A DNA stretch of 64,000 bases from Lagopus muta (Eukaryota; Chordata; Aves; Galliformes; Phasianidae), in contig NC_064437.1 of the NCBI RefSeq assembly GCF_023343835.1, positions 878,001-942,000 of the forward strand, in the 5' to 3' direction. Both the position numbers and the translations under genes were made by a program. Numbering within the stretch: the stretch's first letter is position 1; the number at the start of each line of letters is the position of its first letter. Below the pieces are notes generated by a model. The model was given only the letters and a program-made list of their open reading frames with translations, was not told where the DNA came from and ran no database searches. This document shows positions 12,201 to 24,200 of this stretch, piece after piece.

Positions 12201-15200
12201 TGTCTAGATGAAGAAGGTGTCCTCCTCCTCCTCGAGCGCGATCTTGACCTTGAATGCCTTCTTTTTTCATCTTTTTTGTCTGGAGTTAAAAAGAAAAAGT
12301 TTCTTTTTTTAGTATTATTTTAGTACCCAAGAACATTTTATAAAGAAAACCAAGCTGGACTTCACACTGTAGATGGAAGTACAACAAAGAAGTTGAACTG
12401 TAGCTCTCCTTTTTCTCAGAACAACAGATGACAAAGACAGGCATGAAATAAAAATCCACAAATTCAGGTGCAAAACTGAAGTCAAAATCCAGGAAATTTT
12501 TAATTTAAGCCACTTAGAGAATAACAGCTGGAAGGCAATGAGGAGCTCTGTAAAAATCCCTTCTGCTAGTTTATGAGGGCTAAGGAACCTCTCAGATTGC
12601 TTTCAATTTGATCCAAGTTACTTCTCATTCCTACTGGACACATCTGTGAACAAACTGCTGCAACACTCCTACACCTCATCACTGCAGAACTGAATCACAC
12701 ACACACAAAGAAGGAAAAGAAAGCATTGTCCACAGATCAGGAATTAAAAGAAAGGAAATCATTGCCAAGAGCAAACAGAATTGGAGGTTGAGTCTCCGTG
12801 CATCTCCAGGACAGCTGCAGCACAGTGTGCAGCAATGAATGCGTTCACACCAGTGAATCAGAAATTCAGCCACCACAGAAGATAAAGGCATGAAACCAGT
12901 AGTGAACAGACATCATGTCAAACCACCTCCACGAATGAAGGATGCTGCAATGGAAAATCACCTGGCTCTATAGCAGCAGAAATTAACGACTGTGCTTCTC
13001 GTACTCTTTTCATAGCTTCTTCTATTTCTTTACTGGAGGTATCTGATTTCAGACTTGGTGAAACAAGACCTGCAGCTACATGGTTCAACCTGGAGAACAA
13101 AAGCAGCAATTTAGGCATTCAGTATATTTATATATCCAGAACACACGAGCCTACACTGCCAGTTTGCAGCCTACCATTCAGGTAACAGAGAAATAAGCCT
13201 GTGATGGAGACAGCCGTACAAAACAGCAGCAAACATGGCTCTCAGTAAGCCATCAATAATAATAAATAAGGACTGTTATGCAGTCATTTACAGTTGTTGC
13301 TCATCTTGGCTCGTTCTCAGCCATATTGCTCTCCAGGGCTCTGTCTGCAAGCTGCACCATTACATCACAGGCACAAGAGCAACCAAAATTGCATACAGGA
13401 AACTTTTTGTCTGTAGCAAAATGAAATGGCAGAGACTGTCTGGGTATTTTTTATCTACAATAATTATTATTTCATTGACCCAAGGCAGAATAATCGTAGT
13501 TTCCTGTCCTCTTCTCCCCACCAGAGCAGACAGAATCAGCAATGACCTCACAGCACGAGGTTTCTCCACCTTAATTAGATCCAGTAGCACAGAGGTGGGG
13601 CTCTGAATCACAGGCGTCATCCCAAAAGAAAGCATTTCCCACAAGTACAACTGCTTGTAAGTAACAAAACTTACTTTGGATCCACTGTGCTCATCAGTTT
13701 GAGGAGTTGATCTGCTGCAAGAGACTGTGGGGGGGAACAAGTTAAAATCATGTTGGAAGAAGCACGTGCTGAAGATGCCAGTGTTCCACCAGCAGTGACT
13801 CAAGCAGCCTCTGCAAGCAAGCAGCCCCCCAACAAGTTACAGACAGAAAGATGCACCGCTCTGTTTTAGAGCTTGGGGGGGATGAGCGGCTGCCTGCTGC
13901 ATTTTGAGGACACTTTTTGCTCCCCAAAGAGCCAAGCAGCCTTTCCCAGACAGAATCAAAGCACTTCCAGATGAAAATGAACACACTTATTCTATGTACA
14001 GGTTACTTCAAGAACACAGACTTCATTAGACACATGCCCAGCAGAAGCTCTCAGTGTCAACTTAAAAACAAGCAGTTTCTCCACTCCAAGAATTGCATTA
14101 AGTTCTTTCTGCAGCTCTTCAGTAAATGCAGGTATTACCACCTCTGCCACTTCCTGAACCAACAGTTCGTTAACAAAGCAAACCCTTTTGTTTCCAGTAA
14201 TCTCAACACAGAGAGGCAGCCACTGCAGAACCCAGTCTTGCAGTCCAACTGGCTTAATGGACAAAGGAAATAATCATTCCAAATGTGTATTTTTCTAAAA
14301 GCATTTTAAAATGCTTATTTTTTCCTTCTTTCATTTCCACGTTGGCATTATTTGCTTTTGTTGGCACACGAGGCTTGCATAAATAGAATGCTAGATGAGG
14401 AATTTCCTCAGCACTGCAATTAATAAATGCTTCTTTCATCTGTAGGTTATGCTCTCCATGCAGTGCCTGGTTCTCACACCTCAGACATTAACTCAGTGTT
14501 CTACTCACTGTTTCTTAGTACTCAAAATCTTTTTTCCTTTCCCCAGTGTTACAAAGCCACAATCTAACCAAGTCTTGGTGTTTCCTACCAGTACAGAATG
14601 AAGGAGCCAACCACCATTTTTTACTGCTGTTCTGTCACAAGACAGACTCACAGGATGGTAATGATGCATTCGAAGCATTCCACTGTTCATCTCAAACCAT
14701 TCACAGGTTCTTGTGGCACTGAATGTAAAAGTACTGCAGATACCATTTCTTCTGAAGAGTGCTCAGGAAAATCAATCATGGGGTTTTCAGACAGTGGCTG
14801 CTGAACTGATGTAACTGAAAACTGCTTTTCATTGGAGAACAGGGCAGCAAAAAAAAAAAACAAATTCCAGATCTCGAGCTTGTTATTTAATACAGTGGTG
14901 ACACCTAAGAGAACGTGTGACACACCTGAGAGTTTAAGTTTGCTCCAGGAAGCCCGAGAGCAGCAAGGGCAGGATCGAGAGCAGGAGCCCCGAGAGCAGC
15001 TAAAGGAACAGCACCAATCTGTAACAAAGACAGCAATTAGAGCAACGTTCAACCGATACAAACCCTTAAAAGTCTCCACACGATCCATGAATATCCTAAC
15101 ATGAAGCTGTCAGGGGTTACCAGGAAAATTCACGTGAAGTTTCTGAGCCAGTGACCTCATTCTTTCGTAACTTTGCCCAGGATTCAAAGCCCAGCTCTGA

Positions 15201-18200
15201 GCTCCTGGACAACTCAGTGCAAGTTCATCTTTCACAGTCACTAATGAGAGAAGTGACACGCAGGAGCGCAAAAAGCACAAGCTGAAGAAGATCTGAAAAA
15301 CGCAGAGCTAATGCAGCCTTCTACTCTTACAGATCTGCCTCCTGCACTTTGGTTCTGTGCTCTAATGAGATGTGTTGGACTTTTTGTTCTGTAATATATG
15401 TATATTTTTTTACTGTTCATCTTCCACGTGATTTCTGTGTATTTAAAGAGCAAACGCACGCTGTGACTTTCTCCTCCCTCAGCTGAATGTTACTGGAAGT
15501 TATTTCTCCACAGCACAACGCTCTCTTGAAATTCAGGAATTTCAGCTCCACCCTCTGCTCCTCTCAGGTCTGTCAGTAAGCGAACAGTGGAGAGAAAAGA
15601 GAGCTGAGGTGCAGATGAGCCGTGAGACTCGTGCAGGGCACACAGGGAAGGGAAGCACTCCTAACAGCTCATCAACATGCTGACAGAAACCATATCGGAG
15701 CGCTGCAACAACGCCCTCCATAAAGGAGCCCAAGCTCAAACACTCCGTGCCTCGGCATCGGCACACCAGTGGCTTTGACTGGAAACCAACCAACAACTGG
15801 CAAGAAGCAAGCGAGCGGCCAGCAGTGGGTTCCCTTCATCCGACCAACCAGAAAACCTACCTGAGAAAGTGGGTTGGGAGTAGGCAGGAGTCCACCTCCA
15901 GGCAGCAGACCTGCCACAGCATTGGCTGGTGCCAAGAGAGACAAAGCCTTAGTCTCATCAGGAATGACTCCTGCAGAGAAATAGCCGGGCATTAGAATGC
16001 ATTCTTTTTCTAAAGCAGAAAATACACAAATACACCCAAGAAAATGTCTCCCTGATACACCACCTGAGTTTGTTGAAAGTACTTATGTTTGCTAAAATAC
16101 AAAGCTTGATGGCTATTAATATTTATCATTAATTTTTTTTTTTTTGTCAGAATGAAACTTCAATGCGTGAAAATCTGACTGTTCCTTTTTCTCTACAAAT
16201 GGTTAAGTATCTAGAGCAAAAAAAAATAGCACAATACACACTACTGTTTTGTTAACACTGCCAAGATTTCATCACCTGTACTCGATTTTTAAGTCATGAA
16301 CCAAACGTAAGCAAGCACAGTCGGTTCTCCAGGGGTGTGCTCTCAACTTTCAAAAGCTGTTTTATGAACAACGACTCGTGTCGGCTGCTTCACTACAAAG
16401 CACACAGAAAAATCAAGATACACAAGACAAAAAAAGTTTGATTTAGGGGTTAATAATATGGTACAGTTCACTATGTTTTCTTTTACACCTACCACATCAA
16501 ATTTGTAAAACTTAAAGAGAAGGTACGGCAATATCTTTTGCTGAATCAAGCGTAGGGCTTTTGCTGACTTGTCAAATAAAAAGGACAGGCTCTGCAGATC
16601 TTCCCATACGGGCTGTGTGTGAGTGTCTGCGGGTGCATACGTACAGTACGTCGTGGCACATTCCTTACCTGTGCAGTAAAATGCTTATGTTCCAATATGT
16701 GCCATGCTTATTGTACCAACAATGCTGCTACGGAAGAAACTTCTGGCCCCAAATCTTGCAGCCAACTAAGACAAGCGTCTTACTGCACTGCCTGCTCTGC
16801 ACGGATAATTTGAAGGCTCCTACCACGAAACAAGTACTTATGCAGGTGTTTTACATTCTATCCAACAGCAAAAGCCCTATACAGATGGATTAATTTGTTA
16901 ATGTGCCCAAGCCCCCAAAATGAGAGTTCAATAAAACAATTTTACTAAATATTTGCAAATACCAGTAGTGTTTCTGTAATACACATTAAGAAACTGCATC
17001 TCATCATAAAACATACAATATGTACAGGGCACTTAAGAGAAACTGGATAAGCTGCAGAAGAAAACTGTTGGGTGGTATTTTCAGCAGGGCCTGGTATATA
17101 GTTCAGGCTGAACCAGGGAAAAGAACTGTAAAACACAACAACAAAAAAGAAAAACCACTGTTAAATAAAGGTAATGGTTCCTCCCACCTATACTGAGAAG
17201 TGCCGATAATACAAACAAATGTACAACACACAGCACTGTTATCTGGCTCGTGTCATTGAGCTGCCATCAATTTAGATACCAAAAGTTATGGAGGGAGAGG
17301 AGGGGAAAAAGGTCACTTAGATAAAGGGCATTAAGGCATAAATATATTAACATACCTACAGAGAGATTATGGGGTAATTTCGCATGCAAAATTATGTCTC
17401 AGAGGATATTTATCAATTACAGCTAAACATTTCAAATTAGTGCAGCTACAACATTTCCGGCAGCTAGACACAAATCCTCCCTCATCTCCAGACACCTCAG
17501 AGAAGATCTGCATTCATTAAAAAAAAATCATGCATCTGATCCTCTACTCGTTTTTTAAAAAAGTATTTAGAAATAAATAAACTACAATTCAAAAGAAGCA
17601 ATGAGGCCCCTCACCAGTTAATTTTCATGCTTCAAGAGCTTTTTTTACTGCTGCTTTGTTAGAACCATGAAATACTGTATGAATATGTAGAAATGAAAGA
17701 AAAAGAAACAGACAAAAGAAACAAACATTAACCAAAGAACCTAGATACCCCCCCAGCCATCTTTAATCTTAGAGTTCCTTCCAAATCTAGGAATATCACA
17801 GTGAAAATTACAATGAAGACTAAACCTTACCGTAGACTTTGTGTATAGCTCTACAACACAAAGCAACAGCCAACACCAAAATGTCTGTGTGTGCTAAAAC
17901 TGGAGTGCGCTTGTGATGTATGGGATAATTATTGCACTAGACAGATAATAAACATTTACTTTAGCGACAGGCAATATTAAAACAGAATTATCACAGCAGA
18001 AAATAGGAGGCGTGAGGGCCCGGTTCAGCACAGCAGTTAAGCATCTGCCTGACTTTCAGCACATGAGCAATTTCACCGTGCTTTGAAGGATCTCGCTTAA
18101 GTAACTCGTTGAGCTGGGAGCCGGCAGCACGCAGCCAGAGGTGCAGCCATGCTCCCAGGCAGGGACAGAAGCCCATGGTTACCAAACGAGGGCAGAGCCT

Positions 18201-21200
18201 TACTGGCTGAGCACGCGGCTGCGATGTGCCACATCCTCGTGACAGAACTGCTCACACTCCGAATCTCTGCAGTACCATAAGGAACAGCCCATGAGGAACT
18301 CTGTGACTTAAAGAGGCCCGTTAAAATGCAACTTTAAACAAGACTGAAACTACTGGGCAGAGTTTTTGACGTGCCAGCTTTATCCACGTGCAGCGCAATG
18401 GACAAGTCAGACTGACAAAGGTATCGTTTTTATCCTTGCTGGAAAAGCTGAACGCTGACATCTGCCAGCACGGGCCTTGCAGAACGTTTTGGTACCGACT
18501 GATGGACTGTTACTAGGTCATGCTTTCATACAAAGAGGAGAACGAGATGCCTCTCCACTACACTGTAATACCTGGAGCAGGGAAAGCAGAAGCAGTAACT
18601 CCACAGCAATTTCTGAATGTGCTCAGTACTCCCCAAAGCAGCATGTCTCAACCAAAGGTCACGCTGCAGATTCCTACGTTCCAGAAATTGAGTTTCCATC
18701 TCTCTTATATTGCAGGAATACAAAGGTAAGACGGTTCCCCGGGCCTCCAAAGACATCCTCATAGCATTACAATGTCTTGATAAAAGGTCTGAACACAGAC
18801 CGTACACCACATTTATTACTGTAGCATGACTTAATCTGCAGAGGTGGTATTTAATTCAAGCCATTTGGGAAAACCCATTATTTCAGAAGTAAATCAGTAC
18901 AAGAAAACAGTACAATGGAAATCAATTACTTCTAAAGCAAGTCTAGAAGAGTTTAATAAGACTTCTGCAAGAAGAGGTGTCTTCTCAGCACAGTTTTTAA
19001 GTTCCAAAAACCCTGCTCATTGCCTTTCAAATTACTGTAACACCCTAAAATGTAAAAATAAAAAGAAGAAGAGAAAATGTAGTTAACAAGTGGTTACACC
19101 AGGAAAACACTTGGGGACTTGAGTGCTTGCTGGCCTTTAGTTAATGTCTAGAATCCCCTGTAGCTGCAGAGGACCCACTGTTTTTCAGTCATCTGGAAGG
19201 GCTTTGCATTTGCCTTCTCCACTACAAAAATCACACACACAAATAACAGAGAGAAGAGTTTATTATTTAGTGAAATTCTATTAAAATATAGCATGGCTGA
19301 ACAAGAAAACTTGGAATAAAAACTATTACCAGTGCCCATTTGGCACCTCTCGGAAGATCTCACTTTCAAATTCAATCCTGACTACTGAAACCCTTGGTAT
19401 ACTGGAGTTCACAATGAGAGTGAATGAATGGCTTTTCAGGGAAGCTCCCCACCGGGTGCAAGGCAGCACATGGCAAAGAGGTGTTGGCCTGCTCTCCCGT
19501 GGACTCTCGGGGAGGGAGAAACGTTCTCGTGAAGAGATTCACCCACAGGTGAATAAGGCAAAATCTCCCTTGAGCGTTGACCTGTTTGCAGAACTCCATT
19601 GAGGAAAATGTCTCACTGACATCAATAAAGAGCACAATTTGCAAGCAATTCTGCCTAAACTGTTCATATTCTAATCTTAAGACACACAAAACCAGTCAGA
19701 GGCAAGCTTCCCGTTTTCATTCAGCACCGCTAAATAAAAGCGGTTTGTAGCCCAGGAGCCAATTGCAATATACCAAGGGTTTTTAAACGTTAATGGCCGT
19801 ACGTCTGGCATTTTCCTAACGCTCATTTTTGCGAACTACACTGGAACAAAATGTCATCATATGCTGGCTTCATAGACCAGTAAACAATTCACAAACCTTC
19901 TGCATACGGAACGACTATCAGCGCTCTGTCGACGAACACCGTGTTCGTCAGGTGCTGGGCCACAACCGCCGAGTCGGGATCGTGGAACTTTACAAAGCAC
20001 ACACGGGATGACACGGGCAAAGGAGAGTCACTGGAAAACAAGGAGAGAAAGTGATGAGATGACACCAAATCGGTCGTGAGGAGACATCATGCTACCTGCT
20101 CTTGCCTGTCACTGAACCGGAAAGTCGGACGGGTTTATAGAAGAAATCACACGGAGTGAAGACGCTCTCTTATGGAATTACAGAAATAATCCCACTGCCT
20201 TGTTTGTAACTGAAAATGAATTCCATCATGCAGGGTATATCTATGGCAGTCACCTACGGGCAAATTAGTTCTCATTACTTATCTGTAAGAAAGGAAGGAG
20301 ACAAATGACAAATAAATGTCAACGAGGTCTCTGGGGAGCTGAACAGGAGGGGAACAGCCGTTTGTGAGGGTGGATGGTGACAGGACAAGGGGGAATGGTT
20401 TTAAACTGAGACAGAGGAGGATTAGGTTGGATATGAAGAGGAAGTTTTTCAGCCAGAGGGTGGTGAGGCACTGGCACAGGTTGCCCAAGGAGGCTGTGGA
20501 TGCCCCATCCCTGCAGGCATTCAAGGCCAGGCTGGATGTGGCTCTGGGCAGCCTGGGCTGCTGGTTGGTGACCTGCACACAGCAGGGGTTGGAACTGATG
20601 AGCGTTGTGCTCCTTTGCAACCCAGGCCGTTCTGTGATTCTATGAAATACTTTACTCAAGGAAAACAGAGCTATCTTACATATATACTACAGAAGCCCTC
20701 AGAAATGGGAGCTGTGTACTCTCTGCTTTAGCACCCAGATTAGATTTTTGAAGTAAACTATAAAGAAGGCAATTATTAAAATACAATTATTTTACTTCTG
20801 AACACTGTTTCATGAATGCTTCTAGCCCAAACTTCACTGTGCTTCTCCTTGTTGCCAAACACACACACAGAACTCACCCATCTCCCTTCAGAGGGAGGCA
20901 GCTGCTCAGAACATGCCTGTTATTCAACAGTAACAGAACAAAACCAAACAGGACTGTCACGTAGGCAGTGCTATAGATGAAATCACACAAAAGGGCAAAG
21001 AGCTCTGGACAGCCAACCTGTAACCATAAGCCTCTTGGCAAGACGGGCCCTGCCTACCGCACAGCTCAGAGTGAGCGCCTCAACAGGGCTGTGCAAAAAT
21101 CCCAGGTATGGAAAATCCAAAAGAGAACGTGGAAAATTTGAGTCCATTTAAAGACTAGGAAGATCTCTCTCTTACAAGAGTAAGAAAGCATGGCAGGCTG

Positions 21201-24200
21201 TGCAAGCCCCCGGGGGAAAACAACGACAACAGAAAGAATGAAGGCAAAATCAACTCAGTAAAGTTCCAAAATAGATTTCCAAAAGTCCACCCTGTATGAA
21301 AACTGCAAATTTTCCTTTAGTCAGTGATTCAAATTACATGACAGGAAAAGAAAATGTTATGCAGATAGAACTGCACAGCAGGTGAGGTAAGAGCTGCCTA
21401 CAGAAGATTCACAGCAGGCACAGGAAGCAGCATCAAGTCCCTAATGCTGTGCTTCCCAATCAGGGCCAGGCTGCTCCCAGCTCTCAGACAGCAACCAGCA
21501 GAGGAGCCAGCTCTCAAGAACACTCCCTGAGTCTTCATCACACTGACCTGCCTTTGCCAAACAGCACCCAGAGACAATTAACAGGGCAGTTTTGAAAATG
21601 CATCCCACTGCCAGACTGTTCTATCTGGAAAACTGACCAAGTCTTTCATCACTTAAAATAGGGATTATCACAATTCAGGAGAAAGAAGAATGATATAAAG
21701 TAAAAAATGACACCTTTTTCCTTCATCAGTGCCAATGCCAACAACTAGCTAACCTTCACCACCACCAAGCAAAGGAATCACAGAATCACAGAATTGTAGG
21801 GGTTGGAAGGGAACTCCAGAGATCGAGTCCAACCCCCCTGCTGAGACACACAATGATTTCCTGTGTCTCAACAACGTATCAGTTCTGACCCACATCAGGA
21901 CAGCTGGGCATTCCAGCCCTCATCTCCTAAACCCCTACATACCTCCTTCCAAGTTCCCCCACATCACAGTCTGCATTTCAAATACATCATATTTCTGAAG
22001 GCATATTCCTGCTGCTTACACCAACACTGCTGCTGCTCTAACATCCAGGCTGCAATGAATAGTGGGCAAGTAGGAGATGCCTTTCAGCATCACCATATTC
22101 ATAGTAGGGTGGGAAGAACCAGAGCAGGAACACCCACCCATGCTCCTCACTTTGCAACAGGAGTTTGTCATCCTTTTCCCAGCACAGCAACTATGCAGCA
22201 CTGAGAACCAAGCAAAGCTGCTCTTCTGAGGAGAGTTGTTGCCTTACTGTCACTTGCAATTATTACAGAGAAGGCAAAAGATTTTGCCAATTACCACCAC
22301 ATCCAAATTACAAAGTCAAAATATACACTCCTAATTTTATCATTCTTTCACTCTGTAGATTAGATTTTCCAGCAAATACGTTTTCCTCCTGATAAATTTC
22401 TCTGTTCGCTGCACTGGATCACTCATCCACCAACAGGACCAGAATCCACAGATTTCTGCATCCACATTTCAGAGCAGAAACGTACGTTCTGATAGGACAG
22501 CCTCCACATGGTAAACAAGACATGCTGAGATCATCTTCTATACGTGCGTGCAGAAATGTTTTTAAAATATTCCTATGTGGATCATACAATATAATTTAAT
22601 TTTCTATATTATATATCCCGTACGATTTTGTTACACATGGTACACACGTACATTTTGTAAGCTCTGCCAGAAGCCCATTCCCTCCACTTCTGCCCATCTC
22701 AAGAGTCAGGACCTCAAGTTTATAGGAGAAGGAACAGCAGAGCCTCCAGCACAGAGGAAAGAACCCACAGTGTGGGCAAATACTCCTCTCCCCTGGGCTT
22801 CCAACGAAACCAGACACCCTGAGCACCCCTCCCACCATCCATCACCCAGTGTGGCCACACCTCCCGGCACAGCGCGGCACCTCCGCACCGACAGAGGCAC
22901 AAAGGGAGCAACAGGAAAAATCCTCACCACCGCCAAGTTAAAAATGCAATCCCAGCCTGAAAAAAAGCCTTTTCCAACTTCAATTGCACAACCTTACCTC
23001 ATTTAAACAGCTTACAGAGTTTTAAGTAAAGCCAGTTTTCCATCAAGATACAACACAGTTCACTCCAACAGCTATTCAGTATCTTCTGCATCTCCTGTGC
23101 CAGACCCATTTTGTTACACTACATTTCCTGTTCTCTATTGACCTCCTCAGTGGTTTTTCTACAGTAACAACTTCCTCACAAAGGGCTAAGATCTTCACAG
23201 CAACCCTAAGGGATGATGCTGCATTATCCTCTTTCATTTAGAGATCTGAAACACAAAAGAAATATAGGCCAAACGTTCTCAGTGACCTTTAATGCTTTGA
23301 GACATCTGGGATCTCAGGTTATTCGCACCACTTTGCCTCCTCCTCCGCCAGCACAGAGCCCTCCCCGACACAGCTGTGAGAGCCACAATACCAGTGCCAC
23401 AACAAAGGAGGCAGAAGTGAACTGGGAAGAGCAGGAGCTCAGCATGCAGAAACAGCCTTACACTAGGATGTGCCAAAAGGATGCCTTGAAGATACTAGCC
23501 ATCTCCCAGCATCCAACGCATCCAACAGACAAGAGGATACAATTCAAAGCTCTCCAAAGCCACCTTATCCCTCCTGTAACCCAGTCCTCGGATATATGCA
23601 TGGCAGACTTCTCTTCAACGCAATCCAGGACAGATCCACCAGCTGCACTGAGTAAGGTCCTACAGGGCCAGCAATTCACACGTTTGTGCAACAGAGCGAA
23701 GTCAAGCACAGCTGGCTGCCTCAGCTACGGTAACAAAGTTGCTGGGCTGAGCTTTGTTCTCTTCTGAAACAGCAGAAGTGATTCTTTAACGTATGAAGTT
23801 AATATGTAGCTAAAACAGCACAAAGCTTCGGGAACAGACTTTACCAACAATAACCTCTCCTGAAAAACCAGCCAACACCTGGAAATGCCAAGCAGCACAC
23901 TCAGTGATCACATCTGTTTAAAGGCAGTTGGCTGTGCTGAGCACCACGGGCTCTGCCATCACACACAGCTACCCGGCTGCTAACAAAGCAGCGCTCGCAC
24001 CCGCCGCTGCCTCTGCTTCAGTCACACACTGCCCTTCCTTCCACGTTCTGTTCTCCAGCACCGACTTTCCAGCAGCCAACCCAACCCGCACAGCACCTAC
24101 AGTCTGCACAGCAAGACACGTAGACCTGCTTGCAGGGATCGAAGACCAAACGACGGAAAACGAGGCCGCCCCGCAGCAGGCTGTCCCACTACGGTTAAAC

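Larger units (their letters stand above)
9225..13674 (-). other. SRSF11: SRSF11 introns 7-12 (9225-9334, 9474-10055, 10152-10481, 10572-11064, 11197-12197, 12280-12961, 13090-13674)
   Basis: Seven GT-AG introns of 110-1001 bp separate the exons from the helical segment through the RS domain to the tail. No transposon was recognised. A short (ac)n run lies at about 12697-12707. Confidence 0.75.
15971..19896 (-). other. SRSF11: SRSF11 intron 3, with candidate poison exons
   Basis: This 3.9-kb intron within the RRM-to-linker part of the gene is AT-rich and has no transposon I could recognise. Two internal blocks on the - strand have good acceptor and donor signals (17356-17507 and 16669-16727) and are listed separately. 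A position early in the gene is typical of the regulatory cassette exons of SR-protein genes. Confidence 0.6.

Noticed and set aside
20364-20645. 93-codon open frame
   Set aside because: It is the decayed end of CR1 ORF2, not a host gene.
22575-23767. Two open frames of 143 and 184 codons in SRSF11 intron 2 (+ strand)
   Set aside because: No family resemblance, no splice or promoter context; the lengths are compatible with chance.
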